Shown: one piece after another, positions 20,481 through 30,488 of the stretch
Numbering within the stretch: the stretch's first letter is position 1
Layout: each line of letters starts with the position of its first letter
DNA from: Mesorhizobium helmanticense
Lineage (GTDB): Bacteria; Pseudomonadota; Alphaproteobacteria; Rhizobiales; Rhizobiaceae
Direction of reading: 5' to 3'
DNA length: 64,000 nt
NCBI RefSeq assembly: GCF_003034915.1
Contig: NZ_PZJX01000002.1
Coordinates: 58,059-122,058 of the forward strand
Program-made: the position numbers and the translations under genes
The notes under the pieces: generated by a model
What the model was told of the DNA's origin: nothing
The model's database searches: none
Seen by the model: only the letters and a program-made list of their open reading frames with translations

Positions 20481-22253
20481 GTGTCCCTTCTGCAAATCTA
20501 CTGGAGAGCCCTCGGTTATCTCGCGGCCGACAAGAAACGCGTGTCGTTGATCTGCGGCGCCAACGTTGCTCTCGCCATCATCGCGATCCTCGAGCCAATC
20601 ATGTTCGGACGGGTGATCGACGCTATCTCGGACCGCGGCTCGGTCTTTTCGACGCTCGGGCTGTGGGCTGGCCTTGGCGCCTTCAACATCATTGCTTTCG
20701 TGCTGGTGGCGCGCGGCGCCGACCGCTTTGCCCATGCCCGGCGCAGCGAGGTCCTTTGCGAGTCTTTTGAACGCGTGATCACCATGCCGCTTGCCTGGCA
20801 CCATCAGCGCGGCACGTCGAATTCGCTACACACTTTGCTGCGCGCTGTCGAAACGCTGTTCAGCCTCTGGCTCGAATTCATGCGGCAGCATCTGTCCACC
20901 GCGGTCGCTCTGGTCCTGCTCGTGCCCACGGCGCTGAGCATGGATATCCGCATGTCGATGGTCCTGCTTGCGCTCGGTGTGCTTTACGTCGGTATCGGTC
21001 GGCTGGTGATGCGGCGCACCAAGGCAGGCCAGGCAGCCGTCGAGCGGCACTACCACAAGGTGTTCGCGCATGTGACCGACTCGGTCAACAATGTCGCCGT
21101 GCTGCAGAGCTATAACCGCATTGGCCACGAAACCGACGCGCTGAAGCGCTATGTCAAGAACCTGCTCGATGCCCAGAACCCGGTGCTCGACTGGTGGGCG
21201 CTGGCCAATGCGCTGCACCGCCTGTCGTCGACCATCTCGATGATGGTCGTGCTCCTGATCGGCGCTTATCTGGTGACGCATGGCCAGCTGCGCATTGGCG
21301 ACGTCATCGCTTTTACCGGCTTTGCCACCCTGCTGATCGCCCGTCTCGACCAGATGTCGGCTTTCGCCAACCAGATTTCCGAGGCGAGGGCGAAGCTGGA
21401 AGAGTTCTACCGGCTCGAGGATTCGGCTGCCGATGCGGCGGAACCGGAAGGCTTGCGCGAACTGGGCAGCGTCACCGGTCATGTGCGCTTCGAGAATGTC
21501 GGCTTCGAATTCGCGAATTCCGGACAGGGCGTCGACGACGTGTCATTCGAGGTCCAGGCCGGCCAGACCGTCGCCATCGTTGGTCCGACCGGCGCGGGCA
21601 AGACCACGCTCATCAACCTTCTGCAGCGCGTCTTCACCCCGGCCAGCGGCCGCATCCTGATCGACGGCATCGACATCCGCTCGGTGACCCGCAAGTCGCT
21701 GCGCCACTCGATCGCCACCGTGTTCCAGGATGCCGGTCTGCTCAACCGCTCGATCGAGGACAACATCCGCGTCGGCCGGGCCGATGCGACCTATGACGAG
21801 GTCCACGCTGCCGCCTACGCTGCCGCCGCGCAGGATTTCATCCTGTCGAAGAGCCAGGGCTACGACACGCTTGTCGGCGAACGTGGCGGCCAGCTTTCGG
21901 GCGGCGAGCGTCAGCGTATCGCTATTGCCCGCGCCGTGCTGAAGGACGCGCCCATTCTGGTGCTCGACGAAGCGACCAGCGCGCTCGATGTCGAGACGGA
22001 AGACCGCGTCAAGGAGGCCATCGACGACCTTCGTCGCGACCGTACCACCTTCATTATCGCCCACCGCCTGACCACCGTTCGCGACGCAGATCTGGTTGTG
22101 TTCATGGACAAGGGCAAGGTGGTCGAAATGGGCGGCTTCGCCGAATTGTCGATGCGCAACGGCCGCTTTGCCAGCCTGCTGCGCGCCGGCGGCCTGCTCA
22201 ACGACGAGGAGGTCCGCCGCCTCAGCCGCACCGTGACGGGCGAGGCCGCCTGA
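20481..22253 (+). CDS. ndvA: Cyclic beta-1,2-glucan exporter NdvA/ChvA
   Basis: Half-size ABC exporter, 590 aa, carrying an N-terminal six-helix domain (residues ~15-310) and a C-terminal ATPase. It moves cyclic beta-1,2-glucan from the cytoplasm to the periplasm. Walker A is residues 368-376 (GPTGAGKTT), the signature LSGGERQR is near 470, and Walker B is ILVLDEATSALD. Start is GTG with GGCGGAG upstream. The 354-base gap with hairpins after ndvB suggests its own promoter. Overall sequence and location make NdvA much more likely than a generic lipid-A-type exporter. Confidence 0.96.
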   Translation: MSLLQIYWRALGYLAADKKRVSLICGANVALAIIAILEPIMFGRVIDAISDRGSVFSTLGLWAGLGAFNIIAFVLVARGADRFAHARRSEVLCESFERVITMPLAWHHQRGTSNSLHTLLRAVETLFSLWLEFMRQHLSTAVALVLLVPTALSMDIRMSMVLLALGVLYVGIGRLVMRRTKAGQAAVERHYHKVFAHVTDSVNNVAVLQSYNRIGHETDALKRYVKNLLDAQNPVLDWWALANALHRLSSTISMMVVLLIGAYLVTHGQLRIGDVIAFTGFATLLIARLDQMSAFANQISEARAKLEEFYRLEDSAADAAEPEGLRELGSVTGHVRFENVGFEFANSGQGVDDVSFEVQAGQTVAIVGPTGAGKTTLINLLQRVFTPASGRILIDGIDIRSVTRKSLRHSIATVFQDAGLLNRSIEDNIRVGRADATYDEVHAAAYAAAAQDFILSKSQGYDTLVGERGGQLSGGERQRIAIARAVLKDAPILVLDEATSALDVETEDRVKEAIDDLRRDRTTFIIAHRLTTVRDADLVVFMDKGKVVEMGGFAELSMRNGRFASLLRAGGLLNDEEVRRLSRTVTGEAA

Positions 22254-22268
22254 GCGTGCACGGCTGTC

Positions 22269-22291
22269 CCTTCTCCCGCAAGGGGAGAAGG
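22269..22291 (+). repeat. Dispersed palindrome core
   Basis: CCTTCTCCC-GCAAG-GGGAGAAGG, the same stem as the elements at 3004-3026 and 3167-3189, 15 bases after the ndvA stop. Confidence 0.65.
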
Positions 22292-22353
22292 AAAGACTGG
22301 CTGCGACCACCATTCGATTGCCGCAGGCGCCCGGCCGGTCTATGTAAGGCCGC

Positions 22354-23115
22354 ATGAGCGACACGACTTCACGCCTTGCAGGCTGGATGGATCTGGCCAA
22401 CCCGACGCGCTTCGTCGGGCTGGCCGACAGGCTCGTGCCGTGGCTGGCGATTGTTGCCGCACTGCTCCTTGCTTTGGGGCTTTACATGAGCTTCACGGCG
22501 CCGGAGGATTTCCAGCAGGGCATCACCGTGCGCATCATGTATATCCACGTGCCTTTCGCCTGGCTGGCCATGATGTGCTACACGCTGATGGCGGTCTCCG
22601 CGCTTGGCACGCTGGTGTGGCGCCATCCGCTGGCCGATGTCGCGCTGAAGTCCGCCGCACCGATCGGCGCCGTCTTTACGGCGCTTGCCCTGATCACCGG
22701 TTCGATCTGGGGCAAGCCGATGTGGGGCACCTGGTGGGTGTGGGACGCGCGACTGACCTCGGTCTTCGTTTTGTTCCTGATGTATCTCGGCATCATCGCG
22801 CTAACCCGGGCGCTCGACGACGCAAGCCGAGCTGCCTGGGCCGCCGCTATCATCACCCTGGTCGGCTTCATCAACATCCCGATCATCAAATTCTCGGTCG
22901 ACTGGTGGAACACGCTGCACCAGCCGGCTTCGGTGTTCCGCATGGGCGGCTCGACCATCGATCCGTCCATGCTGAGGCCGCTGCTGGTGATGGCGCTCGG
23001 TTTCACCGTGCTGTTCTTCGCGCTGCATCTGACGGCGATGCGTACCGAAATCCGCCGCCGCCGCGTTATTTCGATGCGCCGCGTCGCGGCCAGGCAGGCG
23101 GATAATCGCTATTAG
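22354..23115 (+). CDS. ccmC: Heme exporter protein CcmC
   Basis: Six-helix inner-membrane protein, 253 aa, of the cytochrome c maturation system I. It loads heme onto CcmE in the periplasm. The tryptophan-rich WWVWDARLT motif near residues 127-135 and the conserved periplasmic His in 'YIHVPFAW' (about residue 64) are both present. The C-terminus ends in an arginine-rich tail. It is normally clustered with ccmA, ccmB, ccmD and ccmG; none of these is visible on either side here, and no ccmD-like small frame follows. Confidence 0.93.
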   Translation: MSDTTSRLAGWMDLANPTRFVGLADRLVPWLAIVAALLLALGLYMSFTAPEDFQQGITVRIMYIHVPFAWLAMMCYTLMAVSALGTLVWRHPLADVALKSAAPIGAVFTALALITGSIWGKPMWGTWWVWDARLTSVFVLFLMYLGIIALTRALDDASRAAWAAAIITLVGFINIPIIKFSVDWWNTLHQPASVFRMGGSTIDPSMLRPLLVMALGFTVLFFALHLTAMRTEIRRRRVISMRRVAARQADNRY

Positions 23116-23334
23116 AGGCGCCTGACTTGGCCGTCATCTCACTCTGGTTCGTGCGACAGCCACGTATCCTGCCATTAACATTATCCGTGACCAGCCGAAG
23201 CGGGCATGTTGCAATGCTGCAACAGCGATCTCCATAACTTCGACTCCGCACTCGTTTTCACTGTTGACAGTTAAGCCATGCACCGGAAGTGATGCATTAT
23301 GTTTGCCTGTTAATTGCCGTGGGGGATTTTGCCG

Positions 23335-24015
23335 ATGAAAGTGCGTCTGCTTGCTGGTGTCTCGGTAATGGCCTTGACGCTTGGCTGGAATTCGGCCCAC
23401 GCCGCCGATGCGGCGGTCGAAGTTCCGGCGGCCCAGGATCTCTGGTATGTCACACTGTTTGGTGGCGCCAGCTTCCCGAATCGCGTGGACACACACGCTG
23501 ACTACTACAACAACGACTTTTCGATGGACTTCGACACCGGCTTCGTGATCGGCGGCGTCGTCGGCAGGCGGATTAACGATGTGTTCCGCGTCGAAGGCGA
23601 ACTGTCCTATGCGCGCTACAAGGCGGATACTTATCAAGAGGCCGTGAGCGCCTGGCTTCCGGCTGACGGCGATTTGTCCGCTACCTACCTGCTCGCCAAC
23701 GTCTGGGCCGACGTTGCCCATTTTGGCGATGCCAAGCTTTACGTCGGTGGCGGCATCGGCGCCGCCTATGTGACCGCAGACACAACCTGGGATGGTCACA
23801 CCTATGGATACGGGTCTGGCGGATGGGGTTTCGCCGGCCAGGCGGGAGCCGGCGTCACCTACGCACTGGCGCAGAATATCGACCTCGATTTCGGCTACAG
23901 GTTCAAGGCCGTCTCCGCCGTCGACTTCGAATCCTCCCGCGAAGGCGATGGTGTATTCCAGAACGGCAAGTTGAATTCCCACAATCTGCAGCTTGGCGTC
24001 ACATTCAAATTCTGA
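23335..24015 (+). CDS. Outer-membrane beta-barrel protein (OmpA-like/Opa fold)
   Basis: 226 aa with a clear signal peptide (MKVRLLAGVSVMALTLGWNS to AHA) followed by alternating hydrophobic/aromatic strands and a final strand ending in 'LQLGVTFKF', the terminal-Phe signal for outer-membrane barrel insertion. I begin at the ATG with GGGGGA eight bases upstream; an ATG seven codons earlier lacks such spacing. Glycine-rich turns such as 'YVGGGIGAAYV' are typical of eight-stranded barrels. Function beyond outer-membrane location is unknown. A good separate promoter gap lies upstream. Confidence 0.8.
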   Translation: MKVRLLAGVSVMALTLGWNSAHAADAAVEVPAAQDLWYVTLFGGASFPNRVDTHADYYNNDFSMDFDTGFVIGGVVGRRINDVFRVEGELSYARYKADTYQEAVSAWLPADGDLSATYLLANVWADVAHFGDAKLYVGGGIGAAYVTADTTWDGHTYGYGSGGWGFAGQAGAGVTYALAQNIDLDFGYRFKAVSAVDFESSREGDGVFQNGKLNSHNLQLGVTFKF

Positions 24016-24061
24016 TTGGTTCACGCTGATTGCCGTGATGTCCGGCGATTGGGGGTGAAGG

Positions 24062-25693
24062 ATGCCGCTCTTGCCACGCCGGCGGCCTGCCGGCCTACCG
24101 GCCATGGTTCAGGACTTTCTTCCGGCCGCTGGCGAGTCGGCGCCGGAGACGTTACAGCGCGGTATCGACCTGCAGCGCCGCAAGCGTTTTCGCGAAGCCG
24201 AATTCTGCTACCAGACCGTGCTTCGCCGGCAGCCAAAAAATGCCATGGCGCTCAACCTTATGGGCACGCTGGCGATCGAGGCCCAACAAATTGAGACGGC
24301 CATCGACTTTATGAAGAGCGCGGTCAAGCTTGAACCGGGCAACGCCATTTTCCGCAACAATCTCGGCAACGCCTACAACCTGGTCGGCAACATCGAGCTG
24401 GCGCGCAAGCACCTGAAAAAAGCGATCGAGCTCGACGGCCGGCTTGTCGAGGCCTTGTGCAATCTCGGCAAATCCTACCGGAGCCAACTCGAGGGGGACG
24501 TCGCCGAGGGTTTCTATCGCCGCGCGCTGGCGGTCGACAGCCAATCGCTGAAGGCGCTTGTCGGTATGGGCGACCTGCTCACCGACATGGGCCGGCAAGC
24601 CGAGGCGGTAGAATGCTTTGGCCGCGCCATCGCCATCGACAAGGCGAATGTCGAGGCGCTGTCCGGGCTGGCGCTCGCACGTCGGGCCGTCAAGGGCGAT
24701 CCAGCCCTGGCCTTGGTGCAGGCCCGCCTTGAATTGCCGATGACCACCGATCGCGAGCGGGTCTACCTGCATCACGCCGCCGGAAAAATCCTCAACGACC
24801 AGCACGAGTATCGCCTGGCCATCCACCATTTCGCCAGGGCCAAGGCAATCTCGGGCAATGATTTCGACATTGCCCTGCACACGCGGCTCTATGACAGTTT
24901 CATCGAGACTTTCGACGCCGCCTTTTTCGAAGCGCGGCCAAAATTCGGCAATCCGTCCGAACGGCCGGTCTTCATCGTCGGCATGCCACGTTCAGGAACG
25001 ACGCTGACCGAGCAGATATGCGCCAGCCATCACGATATCCATGGCGCCGGCGAATTGCCGATCATCCGTTCATTGGCCGGCGAACTCGGATTCGACCAGC
25101 TTGATCCGGCGATTTTCGCCAAGGCCATGGCGGCGCTCACGCCGACGAAGGCGAGGGAACTTGGCTCGAAATATCTCGACCATCTCAACAAGCGCAATGG
25201 CAAGGCGGCGCGTGTCGTCGACAAGATGCCGCATAATTTCGAGCTGCTGGCCTTCATCAGCCTCATTTTACCGAATGCCCGCATCGTCCACTGTCGGCGT
25301 GACCCGATGGACAATTGCACGTCCTGTTTCATGCATAATTTCTCCGATGCCCACGGCTACAATGCCGATCTGACCAAGCTTGGGCAGTATTATCGGCAAT
25401 ATGATCGCTTGATGCGCCATTGGGCCAAAGTCGTTCCGCTGGCCATCCACGACATGCCCTACGAAGAAACCGTGGCCGATTTCGAAACTCGCGCTCGTGG
25501 ATTGATCGGATTTCTCGGCATGGAATGGGACGATGCGTGTCTGCGTTTCCACGAGACCGAGCGCACGGTGCGAACGCCAAGCCGCTGGCAGGTGCGCCAG
25601 CCGATCTATTCGTCCTCGGTCGAGCGCTGGAAACTGTATGGCGATGCCCTCGATCCGTTGAGGGCCGCGCTGGGTCCGCTTGTCCAACCCTGA
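24062..25693 (+). CDS. TPR-repeat sulfotransferase-family protein
   Basis: Two-part protein, 543 aa. Residues ~30-270 are tetratricopeptide-like repeats (for example 'ALNLMGTLAIEAQQIETAI' and 'FRNNLGNAYNLVGNIELAR'). Residues ~295-540 are a sulfotransferase domain whose PAPS 5'-phosphosulfate loop is GMPRSGTTLTEQ, starting near 307. A second PAPS block with HCRRDPMDN follows at about 405. Such proteins are common in alphaproteobacteria and are assumed to sulfate peptides or sugars, but the substrate is unknown here. It starts 46 bases after the barrel protein on the same strand, so co-transcription is possible. Start supported by GGGGGTGAAGG. Confidence 0.85.
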   Translation: MPLLPRRRPAGLPAMVQDFLPAAGESAPETLQRGIDLQRRKRFREAEFCYQTVLRRQPKNAMALNLMGTLAIEAQQIETAIDFMKSAVKLEPGNAIFRNNLGNAYNLVGNIELARKHLKKAIELDGRLVEALCNLGKSYRSQLEGDVAEGFYRRALAVDSQSLKALVGMGDLLTDMGRQAEAVECFGRAIAIDKANVEALSGLALARRAVKGDPALALVQARLELPMTTDRERVYLHHAAGKILNDQHEYRLAIHHFARAKAISGNDFDIALHTRLYDSFIETFDAAFFEARPKFGNPSERPVFIVGMPRSGTTLTEQICASHHDIHGAGELPIIRSLAGELGFDQLDPAIFAKAMAALTPTKARELGSKYLDHLNKRNGKAARVVDKMPHNFELLAFISLILPNARIVHCRRDPMDNCTSCFMHNFSDAHGYNADLTKLGQYYRQYDRLMRHWAKVVPLAIHDMPYEETVADFETRARGLIGFLGMEWDDACLRFHETERTVRTPSRWQVRQPIYSSSVERWKLYGDALDPLRAALGPLVQP

Positions 25694-25727
25694 GCCAAAC
25701 GGTCGTTCGGTCTGAACGATGCCAAGC

Positions 25728-26786
25728 TCACCCCATCCGGCCACGCGCTGTTACCCGCAGCGTTTCCAGCACCTTGTCGCCGTCGACCAGATGCACCTCG
25801 TCGAATAGGTTTGTCACCACACAGCAATGGTCGGGCACGACGCGCACGCGCTCGCCGATGCGAAGTTTTGTCTCGCCCGAGAGCGTGACGTTGCCATGCT
25901 CTTCGCTGAGGCCGGTCACCCTGGCGCCGGGAATACCCAGCAGCTCGCCAAAATCGGCAAGGCCCAGCGTGTCGCTGGAGAGCGCCTTGCTGCCGGCGTC
26001 GAGGATGGCGCGCGCCGGTGTCGGGTGGCTGACCACCGTCGACAGCACCGTCAGCGCGCAATCGTCGAGGCTGCCGACGCCTTTGGCGACCTGGTAGCGG
26101 TCGAGATAGATGTAGGTGCCCGGCCTGTATTCGGTGACGACGCTGTCCTCGCCCGAGCGCCACATATCCGGCGTGCCGCCGCTGGAGATGCGCTGGCAAT
26201 CAAGGCCGGAGGTGGCAAGAGCATCGCGTGCGCCGGCAAGCCAGGCTTCGGCCTCCGCGGCACGGCCGGCTGCCGGATAGGTCATCAGCCCGCCGAAGAC
26301 GAGCCCCTTGGCCCTGGCGATCTCTCTGGCCAGCGCCACCGCCTCGCCAGGCGACTGCACCCCGCAGCGGCCCATGCCGGTGTCGCATTCCACCAGCACC
26401 TGCAACCGGTGCCTGGGATCGGTGAAGGTGGCGGCAAGCCCGTCGAGCGTCTCCCCGCTGTCCACCGTCACCGACAGCGTGACACGGCCATGTAGCGCCT
26501 TGAGACGCTCCAGCTTGGCGCGGCCGAGAATGTTGTAGGGCAAAAAAATGTCGGTCAGCCCGGCATCGGCCATCACCTCCGCTTCGCCGATCTTCTGGCA
26601 GGTGATGCCGATCGCGCCCGCGGCGACCTGCTTCTTGGCCCAATAGGGCAGCTTGTGCGTCTTGATGTGCGGCCTGAGCTTCAGCCCATGGCTGTCGGCA
26701 TGGGCCTGGGCGCGAGCGATGTTGGCTTCGGCGCGGGCGGCGTCGATCAGGATTGCCGGCGTATCGAGGTCGTCTATGCTGCGCAT
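25728..26786 (-). CDS. PLP enzyme of the D-threonine aldolase/DSD1 family
   Basis: 352 aa, alanine-racemase-like TIM barrel followed by a beta domain. The N-terminal 'LDTPAILID' and the PLP-lysine region RPHIKTHK (residues 38-45) are diagnostic. The C-terminal 'PDHCCVV' near residue 325 is the divalent-metal site of D-threonine aldolase and D-serine dehydratase relatives. Likely reaction: retro-aldol cleavage or dehydration of a D-beta-hydroxy amino acid; the exact substrate cannot be read. It stands alone, convergent with the sulfotransferase gene and divergent from the cupin gene. Confidence 0.85.
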   Translation of the reverse strand: MRSIDDLDTPAILIDAARAEANIARAQAHADSHGLKLRPHIKTHKLPYWAKKQVAAGAIGITCQKIGEAEVMADAGLTDIFLPYNILGRAKLERLKALHGRVTLSVTVDSGETLDGLAATFTDPRHRLQVLVECDTGMGRCGVQSPGEAVALAREIARAKGLVFGGLMTYPAAGRAAEAEAWLAGARDALATSGLDCQRISSGGTPDMWRSGEDSVVTEYRPGTYIYLDRYQVAKGVGSLDDCALTVLSTVVSHPTPARAILDAGSKALSSDTLGLADFGELLGIPGARVTGLSEEHGNVTLSGETKLRIGERVRVVPDHCCVVTNLFDEVHLVDGDKVLETLRVTARGRMG

Positions 26787-26926
26787 GGATTGTCACCTTG
26801 GAATTGTGCCTGGACTTATGGCCTTGATCGATCCGGATGTCATGAGGCCAGCATGGAGTTTACGTCGACACCGGATCGGTGTTCGGTTATGCGCTGTAGG
26901 CGCCGCCTGAAGAAGGGATCACGACC

Positions 26927-27613
26927 ATGAAACGTTCCACCGTCAACGACATCATCCGCGATGCCGATACTTTCATCCGCTCATTCGGCTATATCATGCC
27001 GCCCTTCGCCTATTGGTCGCCGGAAGAGATGAAGGCGCGCCGGCAGGATTCGTCGGCCATCTTCTCCTCCCGGCTTGGCTGGGACATCACCGATTACGGC
27101 CAGGGCAAGTTCAGCGATCTGGGCCTCTTCCTGTTCACCGTTCGCAACGGTCGCTACGAGGACATGAAGAAGGGCATGGGCATGCTTTATGCCGAGAAGA
27201 TCATGATCTCGCGCAAGGATCAGCTGTCGCCAATGCACCGCCACAACATCAAGGCCGAGGACATCATCAACCGTGGCGGCGGCAGGCTGGTGCTGGAACT
27301 GTTCATGCACGATCGCGATGGCGGCATCGATCCGAAGGCCGAGGTTTCGGTGCCCGTCGACGGAACCATCCACAGGCTGCCGGCGGGCGGGCTCCTGAAG
27401 CTCGACCCGGGCCAGAGCGTCACGCTTCTGCCGGGCGTCTGGCACGCCTTCTGGGCCGAGGGCAAGGATGTGCTGATCGGCGAGGTTTCGACCGTCAACG
27501 ACGATCTCACCGACAATGTCTTCCGCGAACCGATCGGCCGTTTCGCGGACATCGACGAAGATGTCGCGCCGCTGCACCTGCTCGTATCCGACTACGAGAA
27601 GTGGGTGGGGTAG
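26927..27613 (+). CDS. D-lyxose ketol-isomerase family cupin
   Basis: 228 aa single-domain cupin matching the D-lyxose (D-lyxose/D-mannose) isomerase family. The metal ligands expected for the family are visible as His104-x-His106, Glu111 and His173 ('MHRHNIKAEDI' and 'PGVWHAFW'). It would interconvert D-lyxose and D-xylulose or D-mannose and D-fructose in the cytoplasm. Start follows GAAGGGATCACGACC. It is not next to a sugar transporter or kinase, so the physiological substrate is open. Confidence 0.85.
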   Translation: MKRSTVNDIIRDADTFIRSFGYIMPPFAYWSPEEMKARRQDSSAIFSSRLGWDITDYGQGKFSDLGLFLFTVRNGRYEDMKKGMGMLYAEKIMISRKDQLSPMHRHNIKAEDIINRGGGRLVLELFMHDRDGGIDPKAEVSVPVDGTIHRLPAGGLLKLDPGQSVTLLPGVWHAFWAEGKDVLIGEVSTVNDDLTDNVFREPIGRFADIDEDVAPLHLLVSDYEKWVG

Positions 27614-27670
27614 GCGGGGACACGCAAAGGGCATTGCCACCGGCCCTAGCCTGCGGCAGGTGCTTTTCAA

Positions 27671-28795
27671 TCAGCCGTCGAACCTTCCGGGCCGGAACGT
27701 TGCAAGCATCGGGTTGGGCGTGCCGGTGACGATTTCTTCGGCCAGAAACTCTCCCGCGACCAGGCCGAGCGTCGCGCCGCTATGGCTGAAGATGACGTGA
27801 TAACCCGGGATGCCGGTCAACTGGCCGATCACCGGCTCTCCGTCCGCCGGAATTGGCTTTGGCCCGGTATGATAGCTCTTCAGGACGAGCGTAGGGTTTC
27901 CATCCAGCACCCTTGAAGCCTCATCGAGCAGTCCTGCAATTGTCGACGGCTTTGCCTCGTAGGTGCCGTCATCGCGCACAATGACTTCGTCCTCGGACCA
28001 GGCCGAGTCGAGCGCGAAGGCGCCGTCCGGCGTCGGCCGGATGGCGACGCGTGGCGTGTTCAGCACAGCTCGCAGCGGGTGCTGGATCGGTTTGGTGACG
28101 ACGAGTAGCGCACGGGTCGTGCCGTCGCCTACGCGCTTGCCCGCTTTCGCCGCCATGCTCGGCACCGCCGGGCCTGTCGCAACCACGACTGAATCGGCAG
28201 CGATGGCCTGGCCGGAGGCGGTCTTCACACCACTGACCCGGCCATTGGCAAGAGTGACATCCGCGCCGCCGGCATCGGTGATGACACGGCCGCCGAGCGC
28301 GAGAAATTCCTTCAGGAGCAGGTCGATGAGCGAGGGAAGATCGACCCAGCCCTCGCCGGCATTGAAGATCGCGCCCTGGAATGAAACGGCTCTTGCGTCG
28401 ACGCCCGGAGTGACGGCGGCGATATCGCCGGGCGCCAGCAACCGGGTCTCATAGCCGATCGCCTGCTCATGACGGAATATCTCGGGAATCTGGTTGGAGG
28501 CATCGTCGCCGTCCCAGGTGAGGCCACCGTCAAAGCGCAGCCAGGCGCCGCAGTCGCGCCCGGCCGCGAGCGTCCGGTAGCGGTCGAGGCCCAGCATGCG
28601 CAGCTTGTGATATGCGGCCGAGCGCTTGCGTGCGGAATTGAGCCAGGCAAGCGAGCGCGATGAGGCGCCATTGGCGACCGGTCCGTCGTTGACGATAGTC
28701 GTCTCAACGCCGAGGCGGGCGAGATGGACGGCTGAGGAGACGCCGAAGATACCACCGCCGATGACGACAATTTTGAGGGCCGAGCTATGAGTCAT
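27671..28795 (-). CDS. FAD-dependent oxidoreductase (D-amino-acid-oxidase/glycine-oxidase family)
   Basis: 374 aa DAO-family flavoprotein. The N-terminal Rossmann motif 'IVVIGGGIFGVSSAVHLA' (residues ~9-26 from the chosen ATG) binds FAD, and the C-terminal 'PVIGQLTGIPGYHVIFSHSG' region (start and end PVIGQ to SHSG) completes the site. Family members oxidise amines or amino acids such as sarcosine, glycine or opines. The ATG at 28795 is preferred to an in-frame TTG three codons upstream. It lies downstream of an amino-acid-type importer on the same strand, so oxidation of the imported compound is a reasonable inference. Confidence 0.85.
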   Translation of the reverse strand: MTHSSALKIVVIGGGIFGVSSAVHLARLGVETTIVNDGPVANGASSRSLAWLNSARKRSAAYHKLRMLGLDRYRTLAAGRDCGAWLRFDGGLTWDGDDASNQIPEIFRHEQAIGYETRLLAPGDIAAVTPGVDARAVSFQGAIFNAGEGWVDLPSLIDLLLKEFLALGGRVITDAGGADVTLANGRVSGVKTASGQAIAADSVVVATGPAVPSMAAKAGKRVGDGTTRALLVVTKPIQHPLRAVLNTPRVAIRPTPDGAFALDSAWSEDEVIVRDDGTYEAKPSTIAGLLDEASRVLDGNPTLVLKSYHTGPKPIPADGEPVIGQLTGIPGYHVIFSHSGATLGLVAGEFLAEEIVTGTPNPMLATFRPGRFDG

Positions 28796-28868
28796 GGAAT
28801 TCAACTTTCAATGATCAGGAGATTGGTTTCGGTGCGTAGGCAGGGCCGACTCGCTCGCGGCGGCATCG

Positions 28869-30398
28869 TCATAGAACCTCGGCGAGGAATTGCTTGAGCC
28901 GTGGGCTCTTCGGTCTGTCGAATATGTCCGCCGGCGGGCCGACTTCGACGATGCGGCCTTCATCCATGAAGGCGACCTGGTCCGCGACCTTGCGGGCAAA
29001 TCCCATCTCATGAGTGACCACGATCATCGTCATGCCGCGCCGGCCGAGATCGGCCATGAGATTGAGGACGCCTTTGACGAGTTCGGGATCGAGCGCGCTC
29101 GTCACCTCGTCGAAGAGGATGACCTCGGGGTCCATCGCCAGTGCACGGGCAATCGCCACGCGCTGCTGCTGGCCACCCGAAAGGCGGCTGGGCCTATAAT
29201 CCTTTCGCGCGGCGAGCCCTACTTCGGCAAGGCGTGCTTCCGCCTGGCGTCTGGCCTGGCTTGTCGCCGTGCCCTTGATCCTGGTGAGGGCGAGCATGAC
29301 GTTCTCGAGCGCCGTATGGTTCGGGAACAGGTTGAAATGCTGAAAGACCATGCCGACGCGCCGGCGCAGTCTCTCCGGTCTCATCGCAAGGATACTCTCG
29401 CCATCGAGCAGCACGTCGCCAGCCTTGGGCTCGACCAGTCGGTTGAGGCAGCGCAGCAGCGTCGATTTTCCCGAACCCGACGGCCCGATGATGCAGGTGA
29501 CCGTCCCCGGCTCGACCTTGAGCCTGATCTGCTTGAGAACCTGCAGATCGCCATAAGCCATGTCGAGATCGCGGACGTCGAGGCTGCCGGCCTTGAAAGC
29601 TGGCGACGCGGCACCGCCATCGAGCGACGCCGAAGCTTCGCCGCTCTCCAGTTCGCCGACCTCGACGAGGCCGCTGACAACGCCGCCAGATTTCTGCTTG
29701 CCGAGCCGCAAGCCATTGTCGATGTGATTGACCACATGGGTCAGCGGCACCGTGATGATCAGGTAGAATATGCCGGCCATCAGCAGAGGCGACAGGTTGC
29801 CGGTGACAACTGCCTGATCCTGTCCGATCCGGAAAATCTCGCGTTCGGAGGCAAGCAAGCCGAGAAAGTAGACGAGACTGGAATCCTTCACATTGCCGAT
29901 GAATTGATTGACCAGGGCAGGAAGCACGCGGCGCACGCCCTGCGGGATCACGATCAGCCGCATGCCTTGGCCGTAACTCATGCTGAGCGCGCGGCACGCT
30001 TCCATCTGGCCGGTTTCGACACTCTGGATGCCCGAGCGAAAGATCTCGCCAATATAGGCGCTGGCGATGAGGCTGAGCGCGAGGATGCCAAGAGGGTAGG
30101 GGGAGGGACCAAAGATGTCCCGGCCGATGCGCGCGAATCCCTGGCCGATCAGCAGGATTGTAAGAATGGCGGGCAGTCCGCGGAAGATGTCGGTGTAGAT
30201 CCGCGCCGGAATGCGCAGCCAGGCGGAGCGCGAAATGCCCATCACCGCAAGGACCATGCCGAGGAGGACACCGATCACGGTCGAGGACGCTGCCAGGATA
30301 AGCGTATTTTTCAGCCCGACCGCAAGCATCGTTGGCAAGACCGATGCCATCGCCTCCCAATCGAAAAAGCTGCGCTGAAGGTTCTCAAGCCAATTCAT
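28869..30398 (-). CDS. Amino-acid-type ABC transporter, permease and ATPase fused in one chain
   Basis: 509 aa single polypeptide with both membrane and energy domains of a polar amino-acid importer. Residues ~20-232 are a HisM/GlnP-like permease with the EAA loop at 133-153. A linker (235-270) joins the ATPase, with Walker [10 protein letters not shown] at 305-313, then LSGGQQQR and [13 protein letters not shown] start at the ATG giving [10 protein letters not shown]; the longer frame upstream adds an arginine-rich leader unlike a transporter. The usual arrangement is separate genes, so the fusion is notable. Its partner binding protein is encoded immediately upstream. Confidence 0.9.
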   Translation of the reverse strand: MNWLENLQRSFFDWEAMASVLPTMLAVGLKNTLILAASSTVIGVLLGMVLAVMGISRSAWLRIPARIYTDIFRGLPAILTILLIGQGFARIGRDIFGPSPYPLGILALSLIASAYIGEIFRSGIQSVETGQMEACRALSMSYGQGMRLIVIPQGVRRVLPALVNQFIGNVKDSSLVYFLGLLASEREIFRIGQDQAVVTGNLSPLLMAGIFYLIITVPLTHVVNHIDNGLRLGKQKSGGVVSGLVEVGELESGEASASLDGGAASPAFKAGSLDVRDLDMAYGDLQVLKQIRLKVEPGTVTCIIGPSGSGKSTLLRCLNRLVEPKAGDVLLDGESILAMRPERLRRRVGMVFQHFNLFPNHTALENVMLALTRIKGTATSQARRQAEARLAEVGLAARKDYRPSRLSGGQQQRVAIARALAMDPEVILFDEVTSALDPELVKGVLNLMADLGRRGMTMIVVTHEMGFARKVADQVAFMDEGRIVEVGPPADIFDRPKSPRLKQFLAEVL

Positions 30399-30488
30399 TT
30401 GCCAACCTGTCCGGTGATGACGGCGGCTTCGCCGGCCGCGCGATCTCGACATGCATGAAGACCAAGACCTGACGCGCGTTGCGCTCTG

